Origin: Candidatus Nitrosacidococcus sp. I8
GTDB taxonomy: Bacteria; Pseudomonadota; Gammaproteobacteria; Nitrosococcales; Nitrosococcaceae
DNA: 64,000 bases
NCBI RefSeq assembly: GCF_945836005.1
Contig: NZ_OX241534.1
Location: forward strand, 62,001-126,000
Direction of reading: 5' to 3'
Shown one piece after another: positions 39,172 to 47,807 of the stretch (positions within the stretch are counted from its first letter, which is position 1; each line of letters starts with the position of its first letter). The translations under genes and the position numbers were made by a program. The notes beneath the pieces were generated by a model, which searched no databases, was not told the origin of the DNA, and saw nothing but the letters and a program-made list of their open reading frames with translations.

Positions 39172-39600
39172 TTGTTAAATCGAAGCCTTATTCAAATATT
39201 GACTCACTTACTAGGGTTGACCTTGCTCTTAGGTTTATTTAGCCTCATAGGGTGTACTCTTAAAATACCGGTAGAGCAACAAGTAGGACAGAGAACAGTC
39301 GCCCGCTGGCAAGCTTTAATTACTCAAAATTGGCAAGGAGCTTATAGTTATCTTAGTCCCGGATATCGAGGAGTTCATTCCCTAGATCTTTATAAATCTC
39401 GTTTTGGTAATGCAGTACATTGGGAAAATATTGAACTCACCAAAGTCTCCTGTGAGGAGACCTTGTGTAATGTAGTGTTAAATTTAACATTTACTTATAC
39501 TGGTCATGTGGGTCAAATGGTGCCGGGACAACATAAGCAAATTATTAAGGAGAAATGGATCAAAGAGCAAGATCAATGGTGGTATTATATCCCAAAATAA
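39172..39600 (+). CDS. Small lipoprotein of unknown function next to the secretin
   Basis: 142 residues from a TTG start. The hydrophobic LLGLTLLLGLFSLIGCTLK ends in a canonical lipobox (L-I-G-C). The mature part contains RWQALITQNWQGAYSYLSPG and a tryptophan-rich C-terminus (EKWIKEQDQWWYYIPK), similar to NTF2-like lipoproteins that are common in proteobacteria. No known function. Because it sits between the secretin and the tandem secreted proteins, a role in secretion or in outer-membrane assembly of the locus is plausible but not shown. Confidence 0.7.
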   Translation: MLNRSLIQILTHLLGLTLLLGLFSLIGCTLKIPVEQQVGQRTVARWQALITQNWQGAYSYLSPGYRGVHSLDLYKSRFGNAVHWENIELTKVSCEETLCNVVLNLTFTYTGHVGQMVPGQHKQIIKEKWIKEQDQWWYYIPK

Positions 39601-39606
39601 CTATAT

Positions 39607-39630
39607 ATGGTTTTTAAAATTAAAAACCAT
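39607..39630 (+). terminator. Possible terminator after the lipoprotein gene
   Basis: Perfect 10-bp stem atggttttta / taaaaaccat with loop aaat, six bases after the stop codon. The following sequence is only moderately T-rich. It may be a weak terminator or attenuator before the next gene. Confidence 0.45.
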
Positions 39631-39653
39631 GGTTATTCTTCATTAAAAAATTG

Positions 39654-41361
39654 TAACAAGGAGATAATATAGAATGAAAAAGACAAAACTAGCCACCGCC
39701 CTAGCTCTAGCAGTAGGTGTTGGAGCGTGGCAAGGTGCTCAAGCAGTTAACCTAAACCCAGATGGATCAGGCGATGCCCTTTATTTTCCGTACTATACGG
39801 TACGGACTTCTGATAGTGGCAGTGCTATGACTACCTCCATTGTCATTGTTAATACCACCAATCAAACAAAAGAAGTTAAAGTTCGTTTTCGTGAAGGAAA
39901 AAATAGCTGGGAAGTCTTAGACTTTGATGTCTACCTCTCTCCTCAAGATATATGGACCGGTGCGCCACTATGAGTCCAAACGGAGGGGGTATGCTCTCTA
40001 CCGCTGATACCTCCTGTACCGTGCCAGCAATTCCTCAAGGAGGAGTAGAATTTATCCCCAGTGAATTTTCTAATCTGAGCTCCTCTGTTTATTTCCCTGA
40101 TGGTGCTGGAGAAGGGTTAGATCGTACTACAGAAGGTTATGTAGAAATTCTAGAGATGGGGGTTATCAACGATACTTCTGACGCTGCTACGGGAACTAAT
40201 GCAAGTTTAAGCTCAGGGCAACAATTTACCCCAGCCACTTGGGCCAAGCATAACAGTGCAGGGATGCCTAACAATTGCCAAGCGTTAGTTAATGCGTGGA
40301 CAGATGGTAATTGGTCTACCATAGGTAACGTGAGTGGGGTGAGCGAGCCCACGGGTGGATTAATGGGAGAGGCCAATATTATTGATGTGGCCGATGCGGT
40401 TAACTATGGGGTCAATGCGGTTGCAATTGATCACACCTTCCAGGGAACCGGTACTGCTAACCATGTACCATTAGGTACCGATGAGCCTAATCTGGCCAGT
40501 GCAGCTACTACCAGCAATGTCTTTACTCCAGGAGAATCTAGTCAAGTTGCCACAGATACTTGGGCGGGTAATTTTAAATTTGCAAAATACTTATCTACCC
40601 CTACTGCTCCAGTGTTGATGAATGGCTGCCCTACCAATGGGGTAGATGCAGTCAGTGCAACTTTAATGCGCAGTGCGATTATGAATCAATATACCATTGA
40701 TACTGGCTTAAATGCGGGGACCGATTGGGTGATTACCCAACCTACCAAATGGTATTACGTGCCATTTCAAAATCCAAGCAGCTCTGGCTCTAGTGGCACT
40801 ACGATCAATGGAGATCAAAACGGTAATATTAATACTTTCTGTACCAGTGCAGGCGTTTCTAACCCAGGTAGTGCCCCTACTGCAGCAGTTGCTCCTTATA
40901 CGGTAGTGTTTAATGCCAATGGGAAAGGTACCGCTCCAGAGCCTATTAATGCCACCATTTATGGCAGAGAAGAACAGGTGGCTATTGGTCAAACCAGCAC
41001 GATTGGTTTTTCCCCACGCCCTGTAGTTCAAGGGGTAAGCAATGCATTACCTTATGAAGTCACAGTACTGAGCTTTAACAGCCAAAGTAATACCTCTGTG
41101 TTAGGATCACAGCTACTCAATGTCATTCAGAGTAGTGGTAATATTCAGCCCAGTGGTTGGGTTAATCTGGACTTAACCCCTAGCCATACTATGAAAGGAA
41201 CCAATACGTTTCTTGGCTTACCTGTCATTGGTTTTGCAGTAGAGCGGTTCCAAAATGGGGTAGTACAATCAGGCGTACTGAATAACTTTGGTGCTGAGTT
41301 TATCCATACCTATGAGCGCTGTGTCAATGGTACCATAGCAAATGGTATATGCACTACCGGA
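39654..41361 (+). repeat. Long direct repeat, copy A
   Basis: This 1.7-kb segment is repeated at 42493-44202. Every line I compared was identical except that copy A lacks one T after 39965 and copy B has one additional G at about 43374. The repeat starts ten bases before the shared ribosome site (AAGGAG) and ends inside the C-terminal coding region, where the tails diverge. The low divergence points to recent duplication or continuing gene conversion. Confidence 0.95.
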
Positions 41362-41391
41362 GTATCAGCATCAACGAAACCAACACCTTAA
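39674..41391 (+). pseudogene. Secreted 'NLNPD' family protein, paralog 2 (single-base frameshift)
   Basis: A single T is missing after 39965 compared with copy B, so the reading frame breaks after about 97 residues and resumes in the next frame to 41391. Corrected, the protein would be about 572 residues. It has a clear signal peptide (MKKTKLATALALAVGVGAWQ, cleavage near QGAQA), NLNPDGSGDALYFPYYTVR, the KEVKVRFREGKNSWEVLDFD block and a cysteine-ended body (FIHTYERC). The tail is short (TTGVSASTKPTP). An AAGGAG ribosome site precedes the ATG and a strong terminator follows. The indel could be real or a sequencing error, because copy B is intact at this point. It matches the paralog at 30.3 kb in the NLNPD, VRFRE and final Cys blocks. 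Confidence 0.75.
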
Positions 41392-41418
41392 TTAGGTTAT
41401 TAGGTTAGTGGTAATACT

Positions 41419-41448
41419 AAGGGCAGGGGATTTCCCCTGCCCTTTTTT
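41419..41448 (+). terminator. Rho-independent terminator after paralog 2
   Basis: GC-rich stem gggcagggg / cccctgccc with loop attt and a run of six T. It isolates paralog 2 from the parvulin gene. Confidence 0.93.
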
Positions 41449-41491
41449 ATAGAGTATAATAATCCGTTTAATTTCTATTAATAACTAAGTT

Positions 41492-42433
41492 GTGAAAATA
41501 AAGAAATTTTTTTATAGCCTAGGAATTACTATAAGCTTGTATTTTTATACAAATGCACATGCTGTTGACAACCAGAAAATCGTTCCTTTTATTGAATATA
41601 AAAATATCACGGTTACTCCAGCAGATTTTGGAGCTGCACTTGCTGGCTATCCTTACCAATATCGAGAAGAAATTGCACAGCATGCTAAACAAGTTAATGA
41701 TATTATTAATCATGTTTTCTTATATCGAGTACTAGCTCAAGAAGCGAGAGATTTAAAATTAGAACAAGATCCTGAAGTGCAGAGGCAAATCCAAATTGCA
41801 ATAGAAACAGCCCTAGGTAAAGCAAGGTTAAACCTATTACGCCAGCAAGCATTAGCTAAAGATCCAGATTATGAGACTCTTGCTAAAGAACAATACCGAG
41901 CTAATAAAGATCAGTATCAGTTACCTGCACAAGTAGACGTTGCTCATATTATTATTAAGTCTAAAGAAAATAACGAAGCAGCTGAAGAAGAAGCCAAACA
42001 ACTTGCGGAAAAAATACAAAAACAAGCCCTTGAGAAAAAACAATCTTTTGCTGATTTAGCCCTTGAATATTCCCAAGACCCTAGCGTAAAAGAAAATAAA
42101 GGGGATATAGGGTGGATTGCACATGGGGATACTGTCGAACCTTTTGAGGAAACTGCTTTTGCTCTAAAAAAAATAGGTGATATAAGCCCTGTTGTTAAAA
42201 CTCAATTCGGCTATCATATAGTTTCCTTAAAAGGTCGCAAACCTGCTCGATTACAATCCTTCAATGAGGTAAAGGATAGCCTTATTCAGAGTATTAAAAC
42301 TAACTATGCTGAACAAATTACCCAGCAACATATTGAAGCAATTAATAAAGCAAAAGAGGTAGAAGTTAATTATGAAGCAATTAATGAATTTATTCAGTCT
42401 ATGAAACAAAAAAATAAAGATAGTAATTTTTAA
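41492..42433 (+). CDS. Periplasmic parvulin-type peptidyl-prolyl isomerase
   Basis: 313 residues from a GTG start. Signal peptide-like N-terminus (KIKKFFYSLGITISLYFYT, then NAHA). A helical chaperone-like part (residues about 30-145) precedes a rotamase domain: VDVAHIIIKSKENNEAAEEE, FADLALEYSQDPSVKENKGD, FGYHIVSLKGRKPA. This is the PpiC/SurA/PrsA plan: a periplasmic folding helper. It lies exactly between the two near-identical secreted proteins, so a folding role for them is the natural inference. A Lys/Asn-rich C-terminus ends in KQKNKDSNF. Confidence 0.85.
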   Translation: MKIKKFFYSLGITISLYFYTNAHAVDNQKIVPFIEYKNITVTPADFGAALAGYPYQYREEIAQHAKQVNDIINHVFLYRVLAQEARDLKLEQDPEVQRQIQIAIETALGKARLNLLRQQALAKDPDYETLAKEQYRANKDQYQLPAQVDVAHIIIKSKENNEAAEEEAKQLAEKIQKQALEKKQSFADLALEYSQDPSVKENKGDIGWIAHGDTVEPFEETAFALKKIGDISPVVKTQFGYHIVSLKGRKPARLQSFNEVKDSLIQSIKTNYAEQITQQHIEAINKAKEVEVNYEAINEFIQSMKQKNKDSNF

Positions 42434-42492
42434 GATGAATCCTAATAAATTTTTTACTTCCCTAACTAAATAATAAACATCTATTATTAAGC

Positions 42493-44202
42493 TAACAAGG
42501 AGATAATATAGAATGAAAAAGACAAAACTAGCCACCGCCCTAGCTCTAGCAGTAGGTGTTGGAGCGTGGCAAGGTGCTCAAGCAGTTAACCTAAACCCAG
42601 ATGGATCAGGCGATGCCCTTTATTTTCCGTACTATACGGTACGGACTTCTGATAGTGGCAGTGCTATGACTACCTCCATTGTCATTGTTAATACCACCAA
42701 TCAAACAAAAGAAGTTAAAGTTCGTTTTCGTGAAGGAAAAAATAGCTGGGAAGTCTTAGACTTTGATGTCTACCTCTCTCCTCAAGATATATGGACCGGT
42801 GCGCTCACTATGAGTCCAAACGGAGGGGGTATGCTCTCTACCGCTGATACCTCCTGTACCGTGCCAGCAATTCCTCAAGGAGGAGTAGAATTTATCCCCA
42901 GTGAATTTTCTAATCTGAGCTCCTCTGTTTATTTCCCTGATGGTGCTGGAGAAGGGTTAGATCGTACTACAGAAGGTTATGTAGAAATTCTAGAGATGGG
43001 GGTTATCAACGATACTTCTGACGCTGCTACGGGAACTAATGCAAGTTTAAGCTCAGGGCAACAATTTACCCCAGCCACTTGGGCCAAGCATAACAGTGCA
43101 GGGATGCCTAACAATTGCCAAGCGTTAGTTAATGCGTGGACAGATGGTAATTGGTCTACCATAGGTAACGTGAGTGGGGTGAGCGAGCCCACGGGTGGAT
43201 TAATGGGAGAGGCCAATATTATTGATGTGGCCGATGCGGTTAACTATGGGGTCAATGCGGTTGCAATTGATCACACCTTCCAGGGAACCGGTACTGCTAA
43301 CCATGTACCATTAGGTACCGATGAGCCTAATCTGGCCAGTGCAGCTACTACCAGCAATGTCTTTACTCCAGGAGGAATCTAGTCAAGTTGCCACAGATAC
43401 TTGGGCGGGTAATTTTAAATTTGCAAAATACTTATCTACCCCTACTGCTCCAGTGTTGATGAATGGCTGCCCTACCAATGGGGTAGATGCAGTCAGTGCA
43501 ACTTTAATGCGCAGTGCGATTATGAATCAATATACCATTGATACTGGCTTAAATGCGGGGACCGATTGGGTGATTACCCAACCTACCAAATGGTATTACG
43601 TGCCATTTCAAAATCCAAGCAGCTCTGGCTCTAGTGGCACTACGATCAATGGAGATCAAAACGGTAATATTAATACTTTCTGTACCAGTGCAGGCGTTTC
43701 TAACCCAGGTAGTGCCCCTACTGCAGCAGTTGCTCCTTATACGGTAGTGTTTAATGCCAATGGGAAAGGTACCGCTCCAGAGCCTATTAATGCCACCATT
43801 TATGGCAGAGAAGAACAGGTGGCTATTGGTCAAACCAGCACGATTGGTTTTTCCCCACGCCCTGTAGTTCAAGGGGTAAGCAATGCATTACCTTATGAAG
43901 TCACAGTACTGAGCTTTAACAGCCAAAGTAATACCTCTGTGTTAGGATCACAGCTACTCAATGTCATTCAGAGTAGTGGTAATATTCAGCCCAGTGGTTG
44001 GGTTAATCTGGACTTAACCCCTAGCCATACTATGAAAGGAACCAATACGTTTCTTGGCTTACCTGTCATTGGTTTTGCAGTAGAGCGGTTCCAAAATGGG
44101 GTAGTACAATCAGGCGTACTGAATAACTTTGGTGCTGAGTTTATCCATACCTATGAGCGCTGTGTCAATGGTACCATAGCAAATGGTATATGCACTACCG
44201 GA
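42493..44202 (+). repeat. Long direct repeat, copy B
   Basis: Second copy of the 39654-41361 segment, offset 2839 bases before the first indel and 2841 after the second. It includes the ribosome site, signal peptide and the whole conserved body. Identity stops at the codon after the last shared Cys-containing block, where the Gly/Thr/Ser tail starts. Confidence 0.95.
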
Positions 44203-44802
44203 TCATCTGGAACTAGCACAGGTGGTACTGGGACAGGAACTAGCACTGGAACTAGCACAGGTGGTACTGGAACAGGAACTAGCACTGGAACTAGCACAGG
44301 TGGCACCGGAACAGGAACTAGCACAGGTGGTACTGGAACAGGAACTAGCACTGGAACTAGCACAGGTGGTACTGGAACAGGAACTAGCACTGGAACTAGC
44401 ACAGGTGGCACCGGAACAGGAACTAGCACAGGTGGTACTGGAACAGGAACTAGCACTGGAACTAGCACAGGTGGCACCGGAACAGGAACTAGCACAGGTG
44501 GCACCGGAACAGGAACTAGCACAGGTGGTACTGGAACAGGAACTAGCACTGGAACTAGCACAGGTGGCACCGGAACAGGAACTAGCACAGGTGGTACTGG
44601 AACAGGAACTAGCACTGGAACTAGCACAGGTGGCACCGGAACAGGAACTAGCACAGGTGGTACTGGAACAGGAACTAGCACTGGAACTAGCACAGGTGGC
44701 ACCGGAACAGGAACTAGCACTGGAACTAGCACAGGTGGCACCGGAACAGGAACTAGCACAGGTGGTACTGGAACAGGAACTAGCACAGGTGGTACCGGTT
44801 AA
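42513..44802 (+). pseudogene. Secreted 'NLNPD' family protein, paralog 3 with Gly/Thr/Ser repeat tail (frameshifted)
   Basis: Compared with copy A, one G is inserted at about 43374 (GGAGGA for GGAGA). Residue 288 is then followed by Gly-Ile and a TAG at 43380-43382; the remaining protein is open in the next frame to the TAA at 44802. Corrected, it would have about 762 residues: signal peptide, the conserved body, and a 197-residue tail of only Gly, Thr and Ser. If translated from the first ATG as given, the product is a 289-residue N-terminal fragment. The same AAGGAG ribosome site drives translation. Indel could be an assembly error or a real inactivation; copy A is intact at this point. Confidence 0.75.
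44209..44799 (+). repeat. Coding tandem repeat of 27-bp and 12-bp modules
   Basis: The array encodes 18 GTSTGGTGT modules (27 bp; the last lacks its final codon) and nine GTST modules (12 bp) interspersed, 197 codons in all. Only codons for Gly, Thr and Ser occur, with GGTACTGGA/GGCACCGGA as the main variation. Both unit lengths are multiples of three, so gain or loss of units changes tail length but keeps the frame. A low-complexity stalk or a dense target for O-glycosylation are possible roles. Confidence 0.95.
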
Positions 44803-44857
44803 TCCTTAAGCCTCTACATGGTACTAATCCATTAAATCCCTTTAAGGGAATATTACT

Positions 44858-44884
44858 CAGGGGGCAATCGCCCCCTGTTTTCTT
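44858..44884 (+). terminator. Rho-independent terminator after paralog 3
   Basis: Stem cagggggc / gccccctg with loop aatc, followed by a T-rich tail (44878-44884). It separates the secreted-protein locus from the glycan-export genes. Confidence 0.92.
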
Positions 44885-44908
44885 TAATGGCTGTGATAAA
44901 ATGATTGG

Positions 44909-45697
44909 ATGATCATCCCACTTATTTTCCAGTCTCGAAGTATTTTTTACCAACTTTGGCTACGGGAAATTAAAAATCGCTATTTAGGCAGTATTAGCGG
45001 TTATCTGTGGGTATTGTTTCAGCCTATTGCCCAATTGGCGTTGTACGCTTTAGTGTTTGCCACCATTTTTAAAGTTCGTTTTCCAGAGCTGGCACAACAT
45101 AGTTTTGTGGAATTTGTTGCCATTGCCCTATGGCCTTGGCTGGCTTTTCAAGAAGGAATTCAGCGAGCCTTAGGGGCGATTACTAATCATGCTCATGTAC
45201 TTAAAAAAGTCGCTCTAGCTCCAGAATTACTCATTTATAGCACGGTAGGGGGAAGCTATGCCGTTCATGGCACAGGGTTTTTATTCATTTTAGCCATTTT
45301 AACAATATTCGGTGCCCACATTCATCTACTGATGCTTCCTTGGGTTCTATTATTACTAGGATTATGGTTGTTGTTTACGTTAGGATTAGCGTTTATATTA
45401 GCCGCCTTACAAGTATTTTTTCGGGATATGGAGCATATTTTAGCCTCTGTTTTAATGCTCTTGTTTTACGCCTCCCCCATTCTCTATCCCATTTCTCTAG
45501 TGCCTGAACCTTTCCATACCTTACTATTACTCAACCCCTTGAGTTATTTTTTTGATCACCTACGGGAATTATTGCTGTTCGGCGAGATGAGTTTTAGTGT
45601 GATAGATGGAGTAGCTGTTTTGTTAAGTGCTGCTCTTTTTGCCGTTGGGTTATGGTTTTTCCGCCGCTGTGCTCATCAGTTTGAAGCTTTTTTATAA
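44909..45697 (+). CDS. wzm: ABC-2 type polysaccharide export permease
   Basis: 262 residues, six membrane helices, in the size range of Wzm. The amphipathic start SRSIFYQLWLREIKNRYLGS, a shared feature of ABC-2 polysaccharide/teichoic acid permeases, is followed by SISGYLWVLFQPIAQLALYA. It moves an undecaprenyl-linked glycan across the inner membrane with the following ATPase. The gene begins 25 bases after the terminator and is followed by wzt after 17 bases. Confidence 0.9.
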   Translation: MIIPLIFQSRSIFYQLWLREIKNRYLGSISGYLWVLFQPIAQLALYALVFATIFKVRFPELAQHSFVEFVAIALWPWLAFQEGIQRALGAITNHAHVLKKVALAPELLIYSTVGGSYAVHGTGFLFILAILTIFGAHIHLLMLPWVLLLLGLWLLFTLGLAFILAALQVFFRDMEHILASVLMLLFYASPILYPISLVPEPFHTLLLLNPLSYFFDHLRELLLFGEMSFSVIDGVAVLLSAALFAVGLWFFRRCAHQFEAFL

Positions 45698-45714
45698 AAA
45701 GAGCAGTATTTTCT

Positions 45715-46893
45715 ATGGGTAAAAAATTACTGATTGAGGTCAGCCATTTAAGCAAATCCTACCCAAAATTAACCACTGCTTCCCATCGGTTTCACGCCTT
45801 AAAAGCCATTTTAAAAGGCAAAAATGACTACCCCGCTCAACCAGTATTAGAAGATATTTCTTTTTCCCTCTATCAAGGAGAATCCTTAGGCATTATTGGA
45901 GAAAATGGGGCAGGAAAATCCACCCTGTTAAAACATATTGCCGGAGTGATCCCATCTTCCCAAGGTAAGGTGCAGGTTTTTGGTCGGATTGGGGCTTTAC
46001 TAGAGCTAGGGGCAGGATTTCATCCAGAATATACTGGACGAGAAAACCTATGGCTTTCAGGAGCGTTAATGGGAATGAGCCAAGGGGAGATTAAAGATAA
46101 CCTTGAGCAAATCATCAGCTTTGCTGATATTAGATCTTATATCGATTCCCCTATTAAGCATTATTCTTCTGGGATGGTAGTTCGTCTTGGTTTTGCCTTA
46201 ATGACTGCTCTAAAGCCTGAAATTTTAATTACCGATGAAGTCTTAGCAGTAGGTGATGAATCTTTTCAAAAAAAATGCATTCAGTGGCTAGAGAATTATT
46301 TAACTCAAGGAGGCACTTTATTACTCTGTTCCCATAGTATGTTCCATATCCAAAAACTATGCCAAAAAGCCCTTTGGATTCACCAAGGGCAGGTGATGGA
46401 TTATGGGGATGCCTTTGGGGTTAGCCAGGCCTATTTAAGCTACCATGAGAAAAAGACAAGCCCTCAAAGGGTGAAATTTGAAGTTACAGCCAAAAATACT
46501 TCTGCCACTTATCACCTGACAGAACTCGTCCTTGAGGGGGATAACTTTCCTCAAATTCCTATGGGAGGACAGCTCAAAGTCAAGGGGATGGTTTATTCTC
46601 CAGATAATCGACCTCCGGTGGTTGCCATCGGGATTATTCGTGCCAATAGGGCAGAGATTTATGGCTTAATTTCCGATATTGATCGCATGGTACTTCAGCC
46701 AGTAGTGGATCATCTTTTTACTTTTCAGCTGGTATTTCCTAATATTGCTTTATTGCCCGGTCAATATACGCTTCGTGCTCATGGGATGGATCCAGAAGGG
46801 GTACGGCTGTTTGATACGATGGAGCAAACTTTTCAAGTGACTGGGCAAACCAGGGAATTAGGCGTGTGTCGTCTTGATCATGAATGGCAGTAA
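45715..46893 (+). CDS. wzt: ABC polysaccharide export ATPase with C-terminal glycan-binding domain
   Basis: 392 residues. ATPase part: GIIGENGAGKSTLLKHIAG (Walker A), YSSGMVVRLGFAL (signature), EILITDEVLAVGDESFQKKC (Walker B). From about residue 250 an added beta domain (SATYHLTELVLEGDNFPQIP) matches the carbohydrate-binding C-terminal domain of Wzt proteins, which recognise the modified end of a finished chain. This predicts a capping step before export; the methyltransferase at 48410-50017 is a candidate. The end overlaps the next gene by 20 bases. Confidence 0.9.
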   Translation: MGKKLLIEVSHLSKSYPKLTTASHRFHALKAILKGKNDYPAQPVLEDISFSLYQGESLGIIGENGAGKSTLLKHIAGVIPSSQGKVQVFGRIGALLELGAGFHPEYTGRENLWLSGALMGMSQGEIKDNLEQIISFADIRSYIDSPIKHYSSGMVVRLGFALMTALKPEILITDEVLAVGDESFQKKCIQWLENYLTQGGTLLLCSHSMFHIQKLCQKALWIHQGQVMDYGDAFGVSQAYLSYHEKKTSPQRVKFEVTAKNTSATYHLTELVLEGDNFPQIPMGGQLKVKGMVYSPDNRPPVVAIGIIRANRAEIYGLISDIDRMVLQPVVDHLFTFQLVFPNIALLPGQYTLRAHGMDPEGVRLFDTMEQTFQVTGQTRELGVCRLDHEWQ

Positions 46894-47788
46894 TAGATTT
46901 TCTGTTGCTCGATTTAAACAGGAAACTAAGGATTTTTTAGAGCGAATCCTAGTGCCGAGTATAGCAATATTGTTGCCTTGGGGCTGGGCGTTTCGTATTT
47001 TTCAATGGATAACCACCCACTGTCCATGGTTTTACGGTGCTCAAGGAAACGGAGCGCTTGCAGAAGCTCAACGAGTTATCCACATTGAAGATCCAGTGCA
47101 ATGGCTCTGGACTTATCGGCTAATTCAGTTAGTCGATCAGGGAGATTTATATTTATCCCGATGTCGCTCTCATCGCTGGATAGATCAATATATGCAAGTT
47201 ACTGGTACTTGGCCCAAACCTCCCTTTCTTGGGATTACCTTTCATTGGGGGGCAGGTCTATGGTCTTTGCGTCATTTACACACTCAAGGGATAAGTGCTG
47301 CTTTTTTATCTGCTCGCTTTAATAGAGCCAGTTTTCCCAAAAGATGGATAGCCTATGGGTATACTCGATTACGGATTAAAGAAATAAAACGTGCCAGCGG
47401 TAGCTCGGTCATCTATAAAGGGGGCAGTATTACTCAAATGAAAGCGGCAATCCATGAAGGCAAAGCAATTACTGCTCTAATAGATGTACCCCCTCGGGAA
47501 GTAGGGGCTTGTTTACCCATTAGTTTATTTGATCGGCAGGCTTGGTGGCCCAGTGGCTTGGTAAAGTTTGCGATTCGGGAGCAAATTCCCGTGGTAGCAT
47601 TTAGTGTGGGGATCAATCTAACTACTGGAATCCGCCAGCTTCACATTAGTGATCCATTATCTGGTGATAATCCTCAAGCATTTATGGAGTACTTGGCAGG
47701 TTATTTTTCTGATTTGATCACTCAAATGCCCCCTGCATGGCATTGTTGGGATTGGGTGGAAGAATTTTTTCATCATAAATCTCGTTAA
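46874..47788 (+). CDS. LpxL/HtrB-like acyltransferase family protein
   Basis: 304 residues. The fold is suggested by an N-terminal hydrophobic stretch and ITFHWGAGLWSLRHLH, EGKAITALIDVPPREVGACL and LFDRQAWWPSGLVKFAIREQ, the pattern of lipid A late acyltransferases. In that family the first motif is H-x4-E (or D); here the position after HWGAG is Leu, so the usual acidic catalytic residue is missing or moved. It may acylate a glycan lipid or be inactive. Position between wzt and a hexapeptide transferase indicates a role in surface glycolipid assembly. A start at 46880 is equally possible. Confidence 0.68.
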   Translation: MIMNGSNRFSVARFKQETKDFLERILVPSIAILLPWGWAFRIFQWITTHCPWFYGAQGNGALAEAQRVIHIEDPVQWLWTYRLIQLVDQGDLYLSRCRSHRWIDQYMQVTGTWPKPPFLGITFHWGAGLWSLRHLHTQGISAAFLSARFNRASFPKRWIAYGYTRLRIKEIKRASGSSVIYKGGSITQMKAAIHEGKAITALIDVPPREVGACLPISLFDRQAWWPSGLVKFAIREQIPVVAFSVGINLTTGIRQLHISDPLSGDNPQAFMEYLAGYFSDLITQMPPAWHCWDWVEEFFHHKSR

Positions 47789-47807
47789 TTTACCAAGCTG
47801 TTAAGTG

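Noticed and set aside
43369-43382. Phase variation by slippage at the copy B frameshift
   Set aside because: The site is GGAGGA, not a homopolymer or short tandem repeat of useful length, so classic slipped-strand switching is unlikely. Recombination between copies or a sequencing error fits better.
40137-43872. Identical minus-strand frames of 79 and 107 residues inside both copies of the secreted protein
   Set aside because: They repeat only because the underlying DNA is duplicated; they have no ribosome site and no recognisable domain.
44209-44799. Array considered as a CRISPR
   Set aside because: The repeated units are contiguous with no unique spacers, and they form one open coding frame.
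39674-44802. Mobile element as the cause of the 1.7-kb repeat
   Set aside because: No transposase, no terminal inverted repeats and no target duplication were seen; the repeat limits lie in the ribosome site and inside the coding region, which suits gene duplication or conversion.
44151-44809. Long open frames on the other strand (44151-44786) and in a second plus frame (44183-44809) across the repeat
   Set aside because: Both arise because the 27-bp and 12-bp repeat units are multiples of three and lack stops in several frames. The products are pure Val/Pro or Glu/Leu/Ala repeats and overlap the repeat tail of the secreted protein.
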